DNA of 64,000 nt from NCBI RefSeq assembly GCF_000968015.1, contig NZ_LACH01000014.1:1-64000 (forward strand), given 5' to 3'. Origin of the DNA: Pseudomonas fluorescens. GTDB lineage: Bacteria > Pseudomonadota > Gammaproteobacteria > Pseudomonadales > Pseudomonadaceae. The notes under the pieces are model-generated. The model was not told the origin of the DNA, made no database searches, and saw only the letters and a program-made list of their open reading frames with translations. Both the position numbers and the translations under genes were made by a program. This document shows positions 19,389 to 27,868 of the stretch, in pieces (the stretch's first letter is position 1; every line of letters begins with the position of its first letter).

Positions 19389-20540
19389 ATGTTCGTGCAC
19401 AAGACCGCACTGCTCAGTGCTATCACCACCGCGCTGCTGGCCAGTGCCAGTATTCAGGCCGCCGAACCGCTGAAAGCCGTCGGTGCCGGCGAAGGTCAGC
19501 TGGATATTGTGGCCTGGCCTGGCTACATCGAACGTGGCGAAAGCGACAAGGCCTACGACTGGGTCACCGGTTTCGAGAAGGAAACCGGCTGCAAGGTCAA
19601 TGTGAAAACCGCCGCCACTTCCGATGAGATGGTCAGCTTGATGTCCAAGGGTGGTTATGACCTGGTGACTGCATCCGGCGACGCCTCCTTGCGGTTGATC
19701 GTCGGCAAGCGTGTACAGCCGATCAACACAGCGTTGATCCCGAACTGGAAGAACATTGACCCTCGCCTCAAGGATGGCCAGTGGTATGTCGTCAACAAGC
19801 AAACCTACGGCACCCCGTACCAATGGGGCCCGAACGTGTTGATGTACAACACCAATATCTTCAAAACAGCGCCGGACAGCTGGAGCGTGGTGTTCGAAGA
19901 ACAAACCCTGCCGGACGGCAAGTCCAACAAGGGCCGGGTCCAGGCCTACGACGGCCCGATCTATATCGCCGATGCGGCGCTTTATCTCAAATCGAAACAG
20001 CCGGAACTGGGCATCAAAGACCCGTACCAGCTCAACGAAGCGCAATACAAAGCGGCGCTGGAACTGCTGCGCAAGCAACAGCCCTTGATCCACCGCTACT
20101 GGCATGACGCAACGGTCCAGATGAGTGACGTCAAAAACGAAGGCGTGGCGGCGTCCAGCACCTGGGGTTACATGGTCAACGGCCTGGTGGCGGACAAGCA
20201 GCCGGTTGCCTCGGTCATTCCAAAAGAAGGTGCAACGGGTTGGGCCGACACCACCATGTTGCACGCCGAAGCCAAGCACCCCAACTGCGCCTACAAGTGG
20301 ATGGACTGGTCGCTGCAACCGAAAGTCCAGGGTGACCTGGCGGCGTGGTTCGGTTCTTTACCGGCGGTTCCTGCGGGCTGCAAGGAAAGCGAGTTGCTCG
20401 GCGCCGAAGGTTGCAAGACCAACGGTTACGACCAATTCGACAACCTGGCCTTCTGGAAAACCCCGCAGGCTGAAGGCGGCAAGTTCGTGCCGTACAGCCG
20501 CTGGACCCAGGACTACATCGCGATCATGGGCGGCCGTTAA
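19389..20540 (+). CDS. Polyamine-type ABC transporter substrate-binding protein (YdcS-like)
   Basis: Periplasmic receptor of the ABC importer encoded by the next three genes. The 383 residues begin with a Sec signal peptide (MFVHKTALLSAITTALLASA, cleavage probably after SIQA), then a type-2 solute-binding fold of the spermidine/putrescine group (LDIVAWPGYIERG; TPYQWGPNVLMYN). The gene order binding protein, ATPase, two permeases, dehydrogenase matches ydcSTUV-patD of E. coli. The actual ligand (putrescine, GABA or a related compound) is inferred. A REP pair lies between this gene and the ATPase gene. Confidence 0.9.
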   Translation: MFVHKTALLSAITTALLASASIQAAEPLKAVGAGEGQLDIVAWPGYIERGESDKAYDWVTGFEKETGCKVNVKTAATSDEMVSLMSKGGYDLVTASGDASLRLIVGKRVQPINTALIPNWKNIDPRLKDGQWYVVNKQTYGTPYQWGPNVLMYNTNIFKTAPDSWSVVFEEQTLPDGKSNKGRVQAYDGPIYIADAALYLKSKQPELGIKDPYQLNEAQYKAALELLRKQQPLIHRYWHDATVQMSDVKNEGVAASSTWGYMVNGLVADKQPVASVIPKEGATGWADTTMLHAEAKHPNCAYKWMDWSLQPKVQGDLAAWFGSLPAVPAGCKESELLGAEGCKTNGYDQFDNLAFWKTPQAEGGKFVPYSRWTQDYIAIMGGR

Positions 20541-20544
20541 GCCC

Positions 20545-20612
20545 TCATCGCGAGCAAGCTCGCTCCCACAATGGAATGCGATCAAATGTGGGAGCGAGCC
20601 TGCTCGCGAAGC
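20545..20612. repeat. Paired REP palindrome inside the ABC transporter operon (family A)
   Basis: Inverted units TCGCGAGCAAGCTCGCTCCC and GTGGGAGCGAGCCTGCTCGC, with a short spacer, in the gap between the binding-protein and ATPase genes. It can form a long stem at the 3' end of the binding-protein message. Confidence 0.9.
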
Positions 20613-20645
20613 TTTTAAAGATTCAGATTTTTGGAGCACCGCACC

Positions 20646-21683
20646 ATGACGCTTGCAGTCCAGTTCACCAACGTTTCCCGTCAGTTCGGCGAAGTGAAGG
20701 CCGTTGACCGGGTTTCCATCGATATCCAGGACGGCGAGTTCTTTTCCATGCTGGGCCCTTCGGGCTCGGGCAAAACCACCTGTCTGCGCCTGATCGCCGG
20801 TTTCGAACAACCGAGTGCGGGCTCTATCCGTATTCATGGCGAAGAAGCCGCCGGGCTGCCGCCGTATCAGCGTGACGTGAACACCGTGTTCCAGGATTAC
20901 GCGCTGTTCCCGCACATGAACGTACTCGACAACGTCGCCTACGGTTTGAAAGTCAAAGGCGTCGGCAAAACCGAACGCCAGAAACGCGCCGAAGAAGCCC
21001 TCGACATGGTCGCCCTCGGCGGTTACGGCGAGCGCAAACCGGTGCAACTGTCCGGTGGCCAGCGCCAGCGTGTGGCCCTGGCCCGCGCCCTGGTCAATCG
21101 CCCCCGCGTGCTGCTGCTCGATGAACCGTTGGGCGCGCTCGACTTGAAGCTGCGCGAGCAAATGCAGGGTGAACTGAAGAAGCTGCAACGCCAGCTCGGC
21201 ATCACCTTCATCTTCGTCACCCACGACCAGACCGAAGCGCTGTCGATGTCGGATCGCGTGGCGGTGTTCAACAAGGGGCGCATCGAGCAGGTCGATACCC
21301 CGCGCAACCTCTACATGAAACCGGCTACAACCTTTGTGGCCGAATTCGTCGGCACCTCCAACGTGATTCGCGGCGATCTGGCGAAACAATTAAGCGGCAA
21401 TCCACAGCCGTTTTCGATTCGCCCGGAACACGTGCGTTTCGCCGAAGGACCGCTGGCCAGTCATGAAATCGAAGTCAGCGGTTTGCTCCATGACATTCAG
21501 TACCAGGGCAGTGCCACGCGCTATGAACTGAAACTGGAAAACGGCCAGACCCTGAACATCAGCCAGGCCAACGTCCAGTGGCTGGACGTCAGCGCGCAAC
21601 ATCAGACCGGGCAACGCATCAGCGCACGCTGGGCACGGGAAGCGATGATCCCGCTGCACGACACCGTTGTCGGCGGGGTGTGA
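20646..21683 (+). CDS. Polyamine-type ABC transporter ATPase (YdcT/PotA-like)
   Basis: ATP-hydrolysing subunit that powers import. The 345 residues contain Walker A GPSGSGKTT, Q-loop VFQDYALFPHM, signature LSGGQRQRVALARAL, Walker B LLLDEPLGALD and H-loop FVTHDQTEAL, then a C-terminal TOBE-type regulatory domain from about residue 245. The ATG at 20646 has GGAG nine bases upstream; an in-frame TTG at 20631 is less likely. The stop is one base before the permease start. Confidence 0.94.
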   Translation: MTLAVQFTNVSRQFGEVKAVDRVSIDIQDGEFFSMLGPSGSGKTTCLRLIAGFEQPSAGSIRIHGEEAAGLPPYQRDVNTVFQDYALFPHMNVLDNVAYGLKVKGVGKTERQKRAEEALDMVALGGYGERKPVQLSGGQRQRVALARALVNRPRVLLLDEPLGALDLKLREQMQGELKKLQRQLGITFIFVTHDQTEALSMSDRVAVFNKGRIEQVDTPRNLYMKPATTFVAEFVGTSNVIRGDLAKQLSGNPQPFSIRPEHVRFAEGPLASHEIEVSGLLHDIQYQGSATRYELKLENGQTLNISQANVQWLDVSAQHQTGQRISARWAREAMIPLHDTVVGGV

Positions 21684-21684
21684 G

Positions 21685-22632
21685 ATGAACAGCGTGGCTC
21701 TCCCTCAAACCCCGGCCGGCGGCTCGCCGTTGCGCAGGTTTTCCAACCTGCTGTATCGCCGGCCGAACCTGTACCTGTCGATGCTGCTGGTACCGCCGCT
21801 GCTGTGGTTCGGCGCGATTTACCTCGGCTCGCTGCTGGTTCTGCTGTGGCAAGGGTTCTACACCTTCGATGACTTCACCATGGCGGTCACGCCCGACCTG
21901 ACCCTGGCGAACTTCGCTGCCCTGTTCCAGCCGTCGAACTTCGACATCATCCTGCGCACCTTGGGCATGGCCATCGTCGTGTCGATCGCCAGCGCCATCG
22001 TCGCGTTCCCGATTGCCTATTACATGGCGCGCTACACCACCGGCAAAACCAAGGCGTTTTTCTACATCGCGGTGATGATGCCGATGTGGGCCAGTTACAT
22101 CGTCAAGGCGTATGCCTGGACCTTGCTGCTGGCCAAGGGCGGCGTGGCACAGTGGTTTGTTCAACACCTGGGTCTGGAGCCGGTTTTGCAGTTCATTCTG
22201 GGCATTCCGGGCGTCGGCGGCAGCACGTTGTCGACCTCGCACCTGGGCCGTTTCATGGTGTTCGTCTACATCTGGCTACCGTTCATGATCCTGCCGATCC
22301 AGGCCTCGCTGGAACGTCTGCCGCCGTCGTTGCTGCAAGCCTCGGCCGACCTTGGCGCCAAACCACGCCAGACCTTTATGCAAGTGACTTTGCCGCTGTC
22401 GATTCCGGGCATCGCGGCCGGTTCGATCTTCACCTTTTCGCTGACCCTGGGCGACTTCATCGTGCCGCAACTGGTGGGCCCGCCGGGCTACTTCGTCGGC
22501 AGCATGGTGTACGCCCAGCAAGGCGCGATCGGCAACATGCCGATGGCCGCGGCCTTCACGTTGGTGCCGATTGTGTTGATCGCCATCTACCTGACTATCG
22601 TGAAACGACTGGGGGCCTTCGATGCGCTCTGA
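21685..22632 (+). CDS. Polyamine-type ABC transporter permease (YdcU/PotB-like)
   Basis: First inner-membrane permease subunit, 315 residues. It has an N-terminal membrane segment at about 30-50 ([21 protein letters not shown]) and a binding-protein-dependent transport core; the EAA-like coupling loop is [16 protein letters not shown]. The ATG follows the ATPase stop immediately (TGAGATG), so translation is coupled. It overlaps the next permease gene by 11 bases. Confidence 0.94.
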   Translation: MNSVALPQTPAGGSPLRRFSNLLYRRPNLYLSMLLVPPLLWFGAIYLGSLLVLLWQGFYTFDDFTMAVTPDLTLANFAALFQPSNFDIILRTLGMAIVVSIASAIVAFPIAYYMARYTTGKTKAFFYIAVMMPMWASYIVKAYAWTLLLAKGGVAQWFVQHLGLEPVLQFILGIPGVGGSTLSTSHLGRFMVFVYIWLPFMILPIQASLERLPPSLLQASADLGAKPRQTFMQVTLPLSIPGIAAGSIFTFSLTLGDFIVPQLVGPPGYFVGSMVYAQQGAIGNMPMAAAFTLVPIVLIAIYLTIVKRLGAFDAL

Positions 22633-23464
22633 TGCAAAAAAACCAGCGCCGGAAACGCACGGGGAGAAAGCTTCGCTCGGCCTGCGCATCGCGGCCTGGG
22701 GCGGGTTGGTGTTTCTGCACTTTCCGATCCTGATCATCTTCCTGTACGCCTTCAACACCGAAGACGCAGCGTTCAGTTTTCCGCCCAAGGGCTTCACCCT
22801 GAAGTGGATCGGCGTGGCGTTCTCCCGGCCGGACGTACTGGAAGCGATCAAGCTGTCGCTGCAAATCGCCTCCGTCGCGACGTTGATTGCGCTGGTCCTC
22901 GGCACACTGGCATCGGCGGCGTTGTACCGCCGGGATTTCTTCGGCAAGCAAGGCATCTCGCTGATGCTGATCCTGCCGATTGCCTTGCCGGGGATCATCA
23001 CCGGTATCGCCTTGCTGGCGACCTTCAAGACGCTGGGGATCGAGCCGGGAATGTTCACCATCATCGTCGGCCACGCGACCTTCTGTGTGGTGATCGTCTA
23101 CAACAACGTCATCGCGCGCTTGCGTCGCACTTCGCACAGTTTGATCGAGGCGTCGATGGACCTCGGCGCCGACGGCTGGCAGACCTTCCGCTACATCATC
23201 CTGCCGAACCTCGGCTCGGCATTGCTGGCCGGCGGCATGTTGGCGTTTGCCCTGTCGTTCGACGAAATCATCGTCACCACCTTCACCGCCGGCCATGAAC
23301 GCACCCTGCCGCTGTGGCTGCTCAACCAGCTCAGCCGCCCACGGGACGTGCCGGTGACCAACGTCGTCGCGATGCTGGTGATGATGGTGACCATGCTGCC
23401 GATCCTTGGTGCCTATTACCTGACCCGTGGTGGTGAGAGTGTGGCCGGTAGTGGCGGCAAATAA
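22622..23464 (+). CDS. Polyamine-type ABC transporter permease (YdcV/PotC-like)
   Basis: Second inner-membrane permease, 280 residues. About six membrane segments; the coupling motif is [16 protein letters not shown], and the characteristic [12 protein letters not shown] of PotC-type permeases is present. The ATG lies inside the end of the previous gene. Together with the preceding three genes it makes a complete importer. Confidence 0.94.
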   Translation: MRSDAKKPAPETHGEKASLGLRIAAWGGLVFLHFPILIIFLYAFNTEDAAFSFPPKGFTLKWIGVAFSRPDVLEAIKLSLQIASVATLIALVLGTLASAALYRRDFFGKQGISLMLILPIALPGIITGIALLATFKTLGIEPGMFTIIVGHATFCVVIVYNNVIARLRRTSHSLIEASMDLGADGWQTFRYIILPNLGSALLAGGMLAFALSFDEIIVTTFTAGHERTLPLWLLNQLSRPRDVPVTNVVAMLVMMVTMLPILGAYYLTRGGESVAGSGGK

Positions 23465-23490
23465 CTGAATATCTGGAGGAACCGGATCCA

Positions 23491-23581
23491 TTGTGGGAGC
23501 GAGCTTGCTCGCGATGAGGACATCACATTCAACATTGATGTCGGCTGATACACCGCTATCGCGAGCAAGCTCGCTCCCACA
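23491..23581. repeat. Paired REP palindrome between permease and dehydrogenase genes (family A)
   Basis: Inverted units TTGTGGGAGCGAGCTTGCTC and GAGCAAGCTCGCTCCCACA flank about 40 bases. It lies 27 bases after the permease stop and ends 50 bases before the dehydrogenase ATG. Confidence 0.9.
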
Positions 23582-23601
23582 GTTTGATCCGGTTTCGACA
23601 G

Positions 23602-23609
23602 AACAATAA
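23602..23609 (+). promoter_or_regulatory. Possible Hfq/Crc CA motif
   Basis: AACAATAA fits the AANAANAA motif recognised by Hfq/Crc in pseudomonads and lies 23-30 bases before the dehydrogenase ATG. Role inferred from the motif only. Confidence 0.4.
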
Positions 23610-23631
23610 AAGCGTCAATGAGGACAAAGCC

Positions 23632-25056
23632 ATGCAAACCAAACTCTTGATCAATGGCCAACTGATCGACGGCGAAGGCCCCGCCCAACCGGTGTTCAAC
23701 CCGGCTCTCGGTCGTGTGTTGGTGGAAATCAATGAAGCCAGCGAAGCCCAGGTCGATGCCGCCGTGCGTGCCGCCGACAGCGCCTTCGAAGGCTGGTCGC
23801 AAACCACGCCGAAAGAACGTTCGCTGCTGCTGCTCAAACTCGCCGACGCCATCGAAGCACACGGCGAAGAGCTGGCCAAACTGGAGTCGGACAACTGCGG
23901 CAAGCCTTACAACGCCGCGCTGAACGACGAGATCCCGGCGATTGCCGATGTGTTCCGATTCTTCGCCGGCGCCAGCCGTTGCATGAGCGGTTCGGCGGGC
24001 GGTGAATACCTGCACGGCCACACCTCGATGATCCGCCGCGACCCGGTCGGCGTGATCGCCTCCATCGCACCGTGGAACTACCCGCTGATGATGGTCGCCT
24101 GGAAAATCGCCCCGGCCCTCGCGGCGGGTAATACCGTGGTGCTCAAGCCGTCGGAACAAACCCCGCTGACCGCGTTGCGTCTGGCGGAACTGGCGTCGGA
24201 GATTTTCCCGGCCGGCGTGCTTAACCTGGTGTTCGGTCGTGGTCCTACCGTCGGCAGTCCACTGGTCACACACCCGAAAGTGCGCATGGTCTCGTTGACC
24301 GGTTCGATCGCCACCGGTTCGAACATCATTTCCAGCACCGCCGACAGCGTCAAACGCATGCACATGGAACTGGGCGGCAAGGCCCCGGTGATCATCTTCG
24401 ACGACGCCGACATCGATGCCGCCGTGGAAGGCATCCGCACCTTCGGTTTCTACAACGCCGGCCAGGATTGCACCGCCGCCTGCCGCATCTACGCGCAGGA
24501 AGGCATCTATGACAGGTTCGTCGAGAAGCTCGGTGAGGCGGTCAGCAGCATCAAGTACGGTGTGCAGGATGATCCGTCGACCGAACTGGGCCCCTTGATC
24601 ACCGCCCAACATCGCGACCGCGTGGCTGGGTTTGTCGAGCGCGCCATGGCGCAGCCGCATATCCGTTTGATCACCGGCGGCAAGGCTGTTGAAGGCAATG
24701 GCTTCTTCTTCGAACCAACGGTGTTGGCCGACGCGCAACAGGACGACGAAATCGTCCGTCGCGAAGTGTTCGGGCCGGTGGTGTCGGTGACCAAATTCAC
24801 CGATGAAGCACAGGTGCTGGGCTGGGCCAACGATTCGAACTACGGCCTGGCGTCGTCGGTCTGGACCTCGGACGTCGGTCGTGCGCATCGCCTGTCCGCA
24901 CGCTTGCAGTACGGCTGCACCTGGGTGAATACACACTTCATGCTGGTCAGCGAAATGCCTCACGGCGGTCAGAAACTGTCCGGTTATGGCAAGGACATGT
25001 CCATGTACGGGCTGGAGGACTACACCGTCGTTCGGCATGTGATGTTCAAGCACTAA
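23632..25056 (+). CDS. patD: Gamma-aminobutyraldehyde dehydrogenase (paralogue 2)
   Basis: Converts 4-aminobutyraldehyde to GABA with NAD in putrescine breakdown. The 474 residues match the length of E. coli PatD/YdcW. Catalytic Cys280 lies in [14 protein letters not shown]; the Glu motif is [11 protein letters not shown]; the C-terminus [20 protein letters not shown] is family-typical. The ATG at 23632 has GAGGA nine bases upstream; the upstream in-frame ATG at 23584 lies within the REP tail. Following the ABC importer, it completes a ydcSTUV-patD-like set. Confidence 0.93.
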   Translation: MQTKLLINGQLIDGEGPAQPVFNPALGRVLVEINEASEAQVDAAVRAADSAFEGWSQTTPKERSLLLLKLADAIEAHGEELAKLESDNCGKPYNAALNDEIPAIADVFRFFAGASRCMSGSAGGEYLHGHTSMIRRDPVGVIASIAPWNYPLMMVAWKIAPALAAGNTVVLKPSEQTPLTALRLAELASEIFPAGVLNLVFGRGPTVGSPLVTHPKVRMVSLTGSIATGSNIISSTADSVKRMHMELGGKAPVIIFDDADIDAAVEGIRTFGFYNAGQDCTAACRIYAQEGIYDRFVEKLGEAVSSIKYGVQDDPSTELGPLITAQHRDRVAGFVERAMAQPHIRLITGGKAVEGNGFFFEPTVLADAQQDDEIVRREVFGPVVSVTKFTDEAQVLGWANDSNYGLASSVWTSDVGRAHRLSARLQYGCTWVNTHFMLVSEMPHGGQKLSGYGKDMSMYGLEDYTVVRHVMFKH

Positions 25057-25059
25057 AAG

Positions 25060-25125
25060 CTTCGCGAGCAGGCTCGCTCCCACAAGGACGGCGCCGAACC
25101 TGTGGGAGCGAGCTTGCTCGCGATG
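25060..25125. repeat. Paired REP palindrome (family A)
   Basis: Begins a few bases after the patD stop: TTCGCGAGCAGGCTCGCTCC and TGTGGGAGCGAGCTTGCTCG with a 17-base spacer. Probably the transcript end of the dehydrogenase gene. Confidence 0.9.
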
Positions 25126-25134
25126 GCGTCACCT

Positions 25135-25154
25135 CGGTTTCAAGGTCGAAACCG
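25135..25154. promoter_or_regulatory. Short inverted repeat upstream of the permease
   Basis: CGGTTTC-AAGGTC-GAAACCG: seven-base arms and a six-base centre, about 130 bases before the permease ATG. It may be an operator or a small hairpin; nothing else supports either. Confidence 0.35.
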
Positions 25155-25282
25155 GCAACACGCACCACCAGGTTCCACCCCAAAGAAGCCAAAACAATAA
25201 CCACCGATCCGGGCAGTGCCGTCATGGCCCTGTCACGGTTTCGGACATCCAGAATCTGCCGAATTTCCGGAGTTAACACACC

Positions 25283-26764
25283 ATGAGTGCACCCGAACTC
25301 TCCGCAGTCGTTGCCGACAGCGACGCCGAGCAACTACGCAAGCTGGGTTACACCTCGAACTTCAATCGCAGCATGAGCCTGTGGGAAAACTTCGCCCTGG
25401 GCTTCACTTATCTCTCTCCGGTCGTAGGGGTTTATACCCTGTTCGGCCTGTGCCTCGCCGCCGGTGGGCCACCGATGTTCTGGGCTTATTTGCTGGTCGG
25501 ATGCGGCCAGCTGCTGGTATGCCTGATCTTCGGTGAAGTGGTCTCGCAGTTCCCGATTTCCGGCGGCGTTTACCCATGGGCTCGCCGCTTGGTGGGCAAG
25601 CGCTGGGCGTGGATGGTCGGCTGGATCTACTCCATCGCCCTGTGCGTCACCATCGCGGCTGTTGCGGTGGGCGCCGGTCCATACCTGGCCGCCATGATGG
25701 GCTTTGAACCGAGCAACAACACCAACATCGTCATCGCACTGTTCCTGACGTTGTTCGCCACCCTGGTCAACCTCAGCGGCACCAAAGTGCTGGCGCGGAT
25801 CGCCATGTTCGGCTTCCTCTGCGAACTGGTCGGTGCGGTAATCGTCGGCGTTTACCTGCTGATCTTCGAGCGTCATCAATCGATCAGTGTGTTGTTCAAC
25901 ACCTTCGATATCAGCATTGATGGCTCGTATCTGCCGGCGTTCCTCACCGCCTCGCTGGCGGGGATGTTCCTGTACTACGGCTTCGAGGCCTGCGGCGATG
26001 TGGCCGAAGAAACCCCGAACCCTAGCAAGCAGATCCCGGTGGCCATGCGCATGACCATCTACATCGGCGGCATCGCGGCGATGTTCGCCTGCCTGGCGCT
26101 GATCCTCGCCGTGCCAGACATGCAAGCGGTGATCAACGGCACCGACAAGGACCCGGTCACCACCATCCTCAACAACGCCTTCGGCCCGGTCGGTTCGAAA
26201 GTGGTGATGGGCGTGGTGATGATTTCCTTCATCTCCTGCGTCATCAGCCTGCAAGCCGCGGCGAGCCGTCTGCTGTATTCCTACGCTCGGGATGAAATGG
26301 TCATCGGCAGCTCACTGCTGAAGAAGATTTCCCCTACGACTCAGGTTCCGGTTGCGGCACTGTTCGTGTCCGGCGTCCTACCGGCGCTGATCATTGTGCT
26401 GGGCTTCTTCCTGCAGGATGCGGTGGCAACCATCGTCAGCTTCGCGGCGATTGGTATCTACCTGGCGTTCCAGATGATCGTGCTCGGGGCGCTCTATGCA
26501 CGGATGAAAGGCTGGAAACCGAGCGGCAAATTCACCCTCGGCGCCTGGGGCTGGGCGGTGAACATCGGCGCGCTGGTCTATGGCGTCGGCGCAATCATCA
26601 ACATGGCCTGGCCGCGCACGCCGGATGCGGCGTGGTACATCAATTACGCGATGGTGTTGAGTACGGCGATCGTGATTGGGTTGGGGCTGGTTTACATGTG
26701 GCTTGCCAAGCCGTATGACCATGGGACTGCGCCTGCGGGGGATGCTTGGAAGGTTAGTCGGTAA
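25283..26764 (+). CDS. APC-family amino acid/GABA permease
   Basis: Inner-membrane transporter of 493 residues with about twelve hydrophobic segments. The APC-family signature is near the first helix (NFALGFTYLSPVVGVYTLFGL) and GEVVSQFPISGGVYPWARR follows. It resembles GABA/choline-type APC permeases. Its place after patD suggests uptake of GABA or a related amine; the substrate is inferred. GGAGTTAACACACC precedes the ATG. An AACAATAA sequence at 25193-25200 in the leader could be a Crc/Hfq target. Confidence 0.9.
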   Translation: MSAPELSAVVADSDAEQLRKLGYTSNFNRSMSLWENFALGFTYLSPVVGVYTLFGLCLAAGGPPMFWAYLLVGCGQLLVCLIFGEVVSQFPISGGVYPWARRLVGKRWAWMVGWIYSIALCVTIAAVAVGAGPYLAAMMGFEPSNNTNIVIALFLTLFATLVNLSGTKVLARIAMFGFLCELVGAVIVGVYLLIFERHQSISVLFNTFDISIDGSYLPAFLTASLAGMFLYYGFEACGDVAEETPNPSKQIPVAMRMTIYIGGIAAMFACLALILAVPDMQAVINGTDKDPVTTILNNAFGPVGSKVVMGVVMISFISCVISLQAAASRLLYSYARDEMVIGSSLLKKISPTTQVPVAALFVSGVLPALIIVLGFFLQDAVATIVSFAAIGIYLAFQMIVLGALYARMKGWKPSGKFTLGAWGWAVNIGALVYGVGAIINMAWPRTPDAAWYINYAMVLSTAIVIGLGLVYMWLAKPYDHGTAPAGDAWKVSR

Positions 26765-26808
26765 GGTTTTTTGAACCGGGTACCATCACTGGTGCCGGCG
26801 CTGAAATA

Positions 26809-26841
26809 TTCCCCTTTCTCACAGTCCTAGAGAAAGGGGAA
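26809..26841. terminator. Stem-loop between convergent genes
   Basis: Perfect 12-base stem TTCCCCTTTCTC / GAGAAAGGGGAA with a nine-base loop, located between the permease stop and the stop of the opposing SLOG-like gene. T-runs are short, so termination efficiency is uncertain. Confidence 0.6.
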
Positions 26842-26874
26842 TTAATGACAGCTATTGAATGAAAAGAAAAACCA

Positions 26875-27432
26875 TCAAAGCAACAGTTCTGCTTGATCGT
26901 GCTTCAGCAAAGTTATGCGATCGAAAAGCTTGATTTTTTCATCTGCTTTTTGTTTAGCGTAGTCCGACATAAACGCAACAAGCTCCTCAAGCTGACTCAC
27001 ATTCCCAACCACCTTGAAGGCTTTTTCTTTATTAACAAAAACAAGCGACTTCTTCTTTCGAGCCAACAGTTCAATCACGTTACTCAGTGTTCCGGTGCTT
27101 TTAGCATCCCAAATCATCAAGCCGTAATCGGCGGCATCAGCCATAACAACATCTTTCGCGGTGAAAAATGCTCTCGACCCTTTGGAGTGTTTGGTTTCTA
27201 CCGTTCTAGCCGGCCATTCTCCAAGATTGTTCCGAGGGATCACGCCACTGCAATAAATAGTAGTTTTAGATCGAGCCAGGCTCAATAAATACTCTTGAAT
27301 AGATGTATCGGCTCCGCCTGCGTCGCCAACCACGACGTCAAACTCTGAATCAACGATATTATTGATACGCTCTTTAACCTTCGGATCAAGGTGTTTGATA
27401 TTAATAGAGCCCGCAATAAATACAGTTGTCAT
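26875..27432 (-). CDS. SLOG-like nucleotide-binding-fold protein, accessory
   Basis: A 185-residue protein that reads like a Rossmann-type SLOG domain (the DprA/LOG superfamily). It has an N-terminal strand-loop MTTVFIAGSINI, a glycine-rich loop VVVGDAGGADTSI typical of the nucleotide-binding site, and DYGLMIWDAKSTGTLSNVIEL, corresponding to the later strand and Gly/Thr loop. The C-terminal ~30 residues are a charged helix ending KHDQAELLL. Base use is clearly AT-richer and Lys-richer than in neighbouring genes, suggesting transfer. SLOG domains sense or produce nucleotide signals, often in defence systems, but no effector partner lies beside it. Molecular role unknown. Confidence 0.75.
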   Translation of the reverse strand: MTTVFIAGSINIKHLDPKVKERINNIVDSEFDVVVGDAGGADTSIQEYLLSLARSKTTIYCSGVIPRNNLGEWPARTVETKHSKGSRAFFTAKDVVMADAADYGLMIWDAKSTGTLSNVIELLARKKKSLVFVNKEKAFKVVGNVSQLEELVAFMSDYAKQKADEKIKLFDRITLLKHDQAELLL

Positions 27433-27706
27433 CTATCTCACTTCAAAGTTAACGTCGCGACGTAGATGGGTGCTTGTCCAGCACCCATCCTTGGTCCCAA
27501 GGACCATTTATCTGTTTTAGGGATACTTTCAAGGGATTCTCCATTTTTAAGCCTGTCCGTTAAGCACCGAAATTTCCTTGGCGCTTTTTGACCATAGGCA
27601 ATGTAAAACAGAGATTCCAGTCAAACGCCGCGTGGCGCTGACTCTCATGCAAAAACAGGAAATTCCTACAGACCGAACTTTCCGTCAAAAGCACCAATTC
27701 CTACAA

Positions 27707-27739
27707 CTCGCGGCGCCAGAATAGACTTGGCGCCGCGAG
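27707..27739. repeat. Perfect 12-base inverted repeat
   Basis: CTCGCGGCGCCA and TGGCGCCGCGAG separated by nine bases. GC-rich in an otherwise AT-richer gap, with no T-run on either side. It could be a factor-independent transcription barrier, an operator for a dimeric regulator, or the first stem of the BRO-N leader. Confidence 0.7.
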
Positions 27740-27763
27740 CAACTGAAAGATAGGCTGTACCTC

Positions 27764-27862
27764 GTCGCTGCCAAATCAGCGACCCGGGGTCGAAGCCGGA
27801 ACACAATCAATATGGCGCAACCGCGCTCCTCTGAGTGGCGGCTCCCTTTTCAACTTGGAGTC
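27764..27862 (+). ncRNA. Candidate structured leader of the BRO-N gene (C4-antisense-like, unconfirmed)
   Basis: The ~100 bases before the BRO-N ATG can form a 7-base stem (GTCGCTG/CAGCGAC), a conserved-looking GACCCGGGGTCGAAGCCGGA segment, and a final stem GGCTCC/GGAGTC whose right arm is the Shine-Dalgarno of the gene. Phage antirepressor (ant) genes of the P1/P7 type are controlled by the C4 antisense RNA made from the same leader. The setting and the RBS-pairing logic are similar here. I cannot confirm membership of the C4 family by eye. Confidence 0.4.
27840..27862 (+). promoter_or_regulatory. Hairpin masking the BRO-N ribosome-binding site
   Basis: GGCTCC (27840-27845) can pair with GGAGTC (27857-27862) through six base pairs, one of them G-U, around an 11-base loop. 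The GGAG is the only plausible Shine-Dalgarno for the ATG at 27869. Translation is therefore expected to need opening of this stem. Confidence 0.6.
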
Positions 27863-27868
27863 GAAAAA

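Larger units (their letters stand above)
27433..27868. other. 436-base region between divergent accessory genes, rich in palindromes
   Basis: No gene of support is visible. Hairpins: GATGGGTGC/GCACCCATC at 27465-27489; TGGTCC/GGACCA at about 27492-27506; a perfect 12-base repeat at 27707-27739; GTCGCTG/CAGCGAC at 27764-27783; and the ribosome-binding-site hairpin at 27840-27862. The right half is probably the transcribed leader of the BRO-N gene. The left half contains the start region of the SLOG-like gene. Confidence 0.6.

Noticed and set aside
20545..25125. Regularly spaced palindromes that could be mistaken for a CRISPR array
   Set aside because: Units are inverted pairs in intergenic gaps thousands of bases apart, not direct repeats with uniform spacers; no cas genes.
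26809..26841. Hairpin as integron attC site or attachment site
   Set aside because: No core GTTRRRY-type ends, no integrase, and no repeated copies; best explained as a transcript end between convergent genes.
27433..27868. tRNA or tRNA fragment as integration site in the accessory gap
   Set aside because: The GGGGTCGAAGCC segment resembles a T-arm superficially, but no acceptor or anticodon stem can be formed around it.
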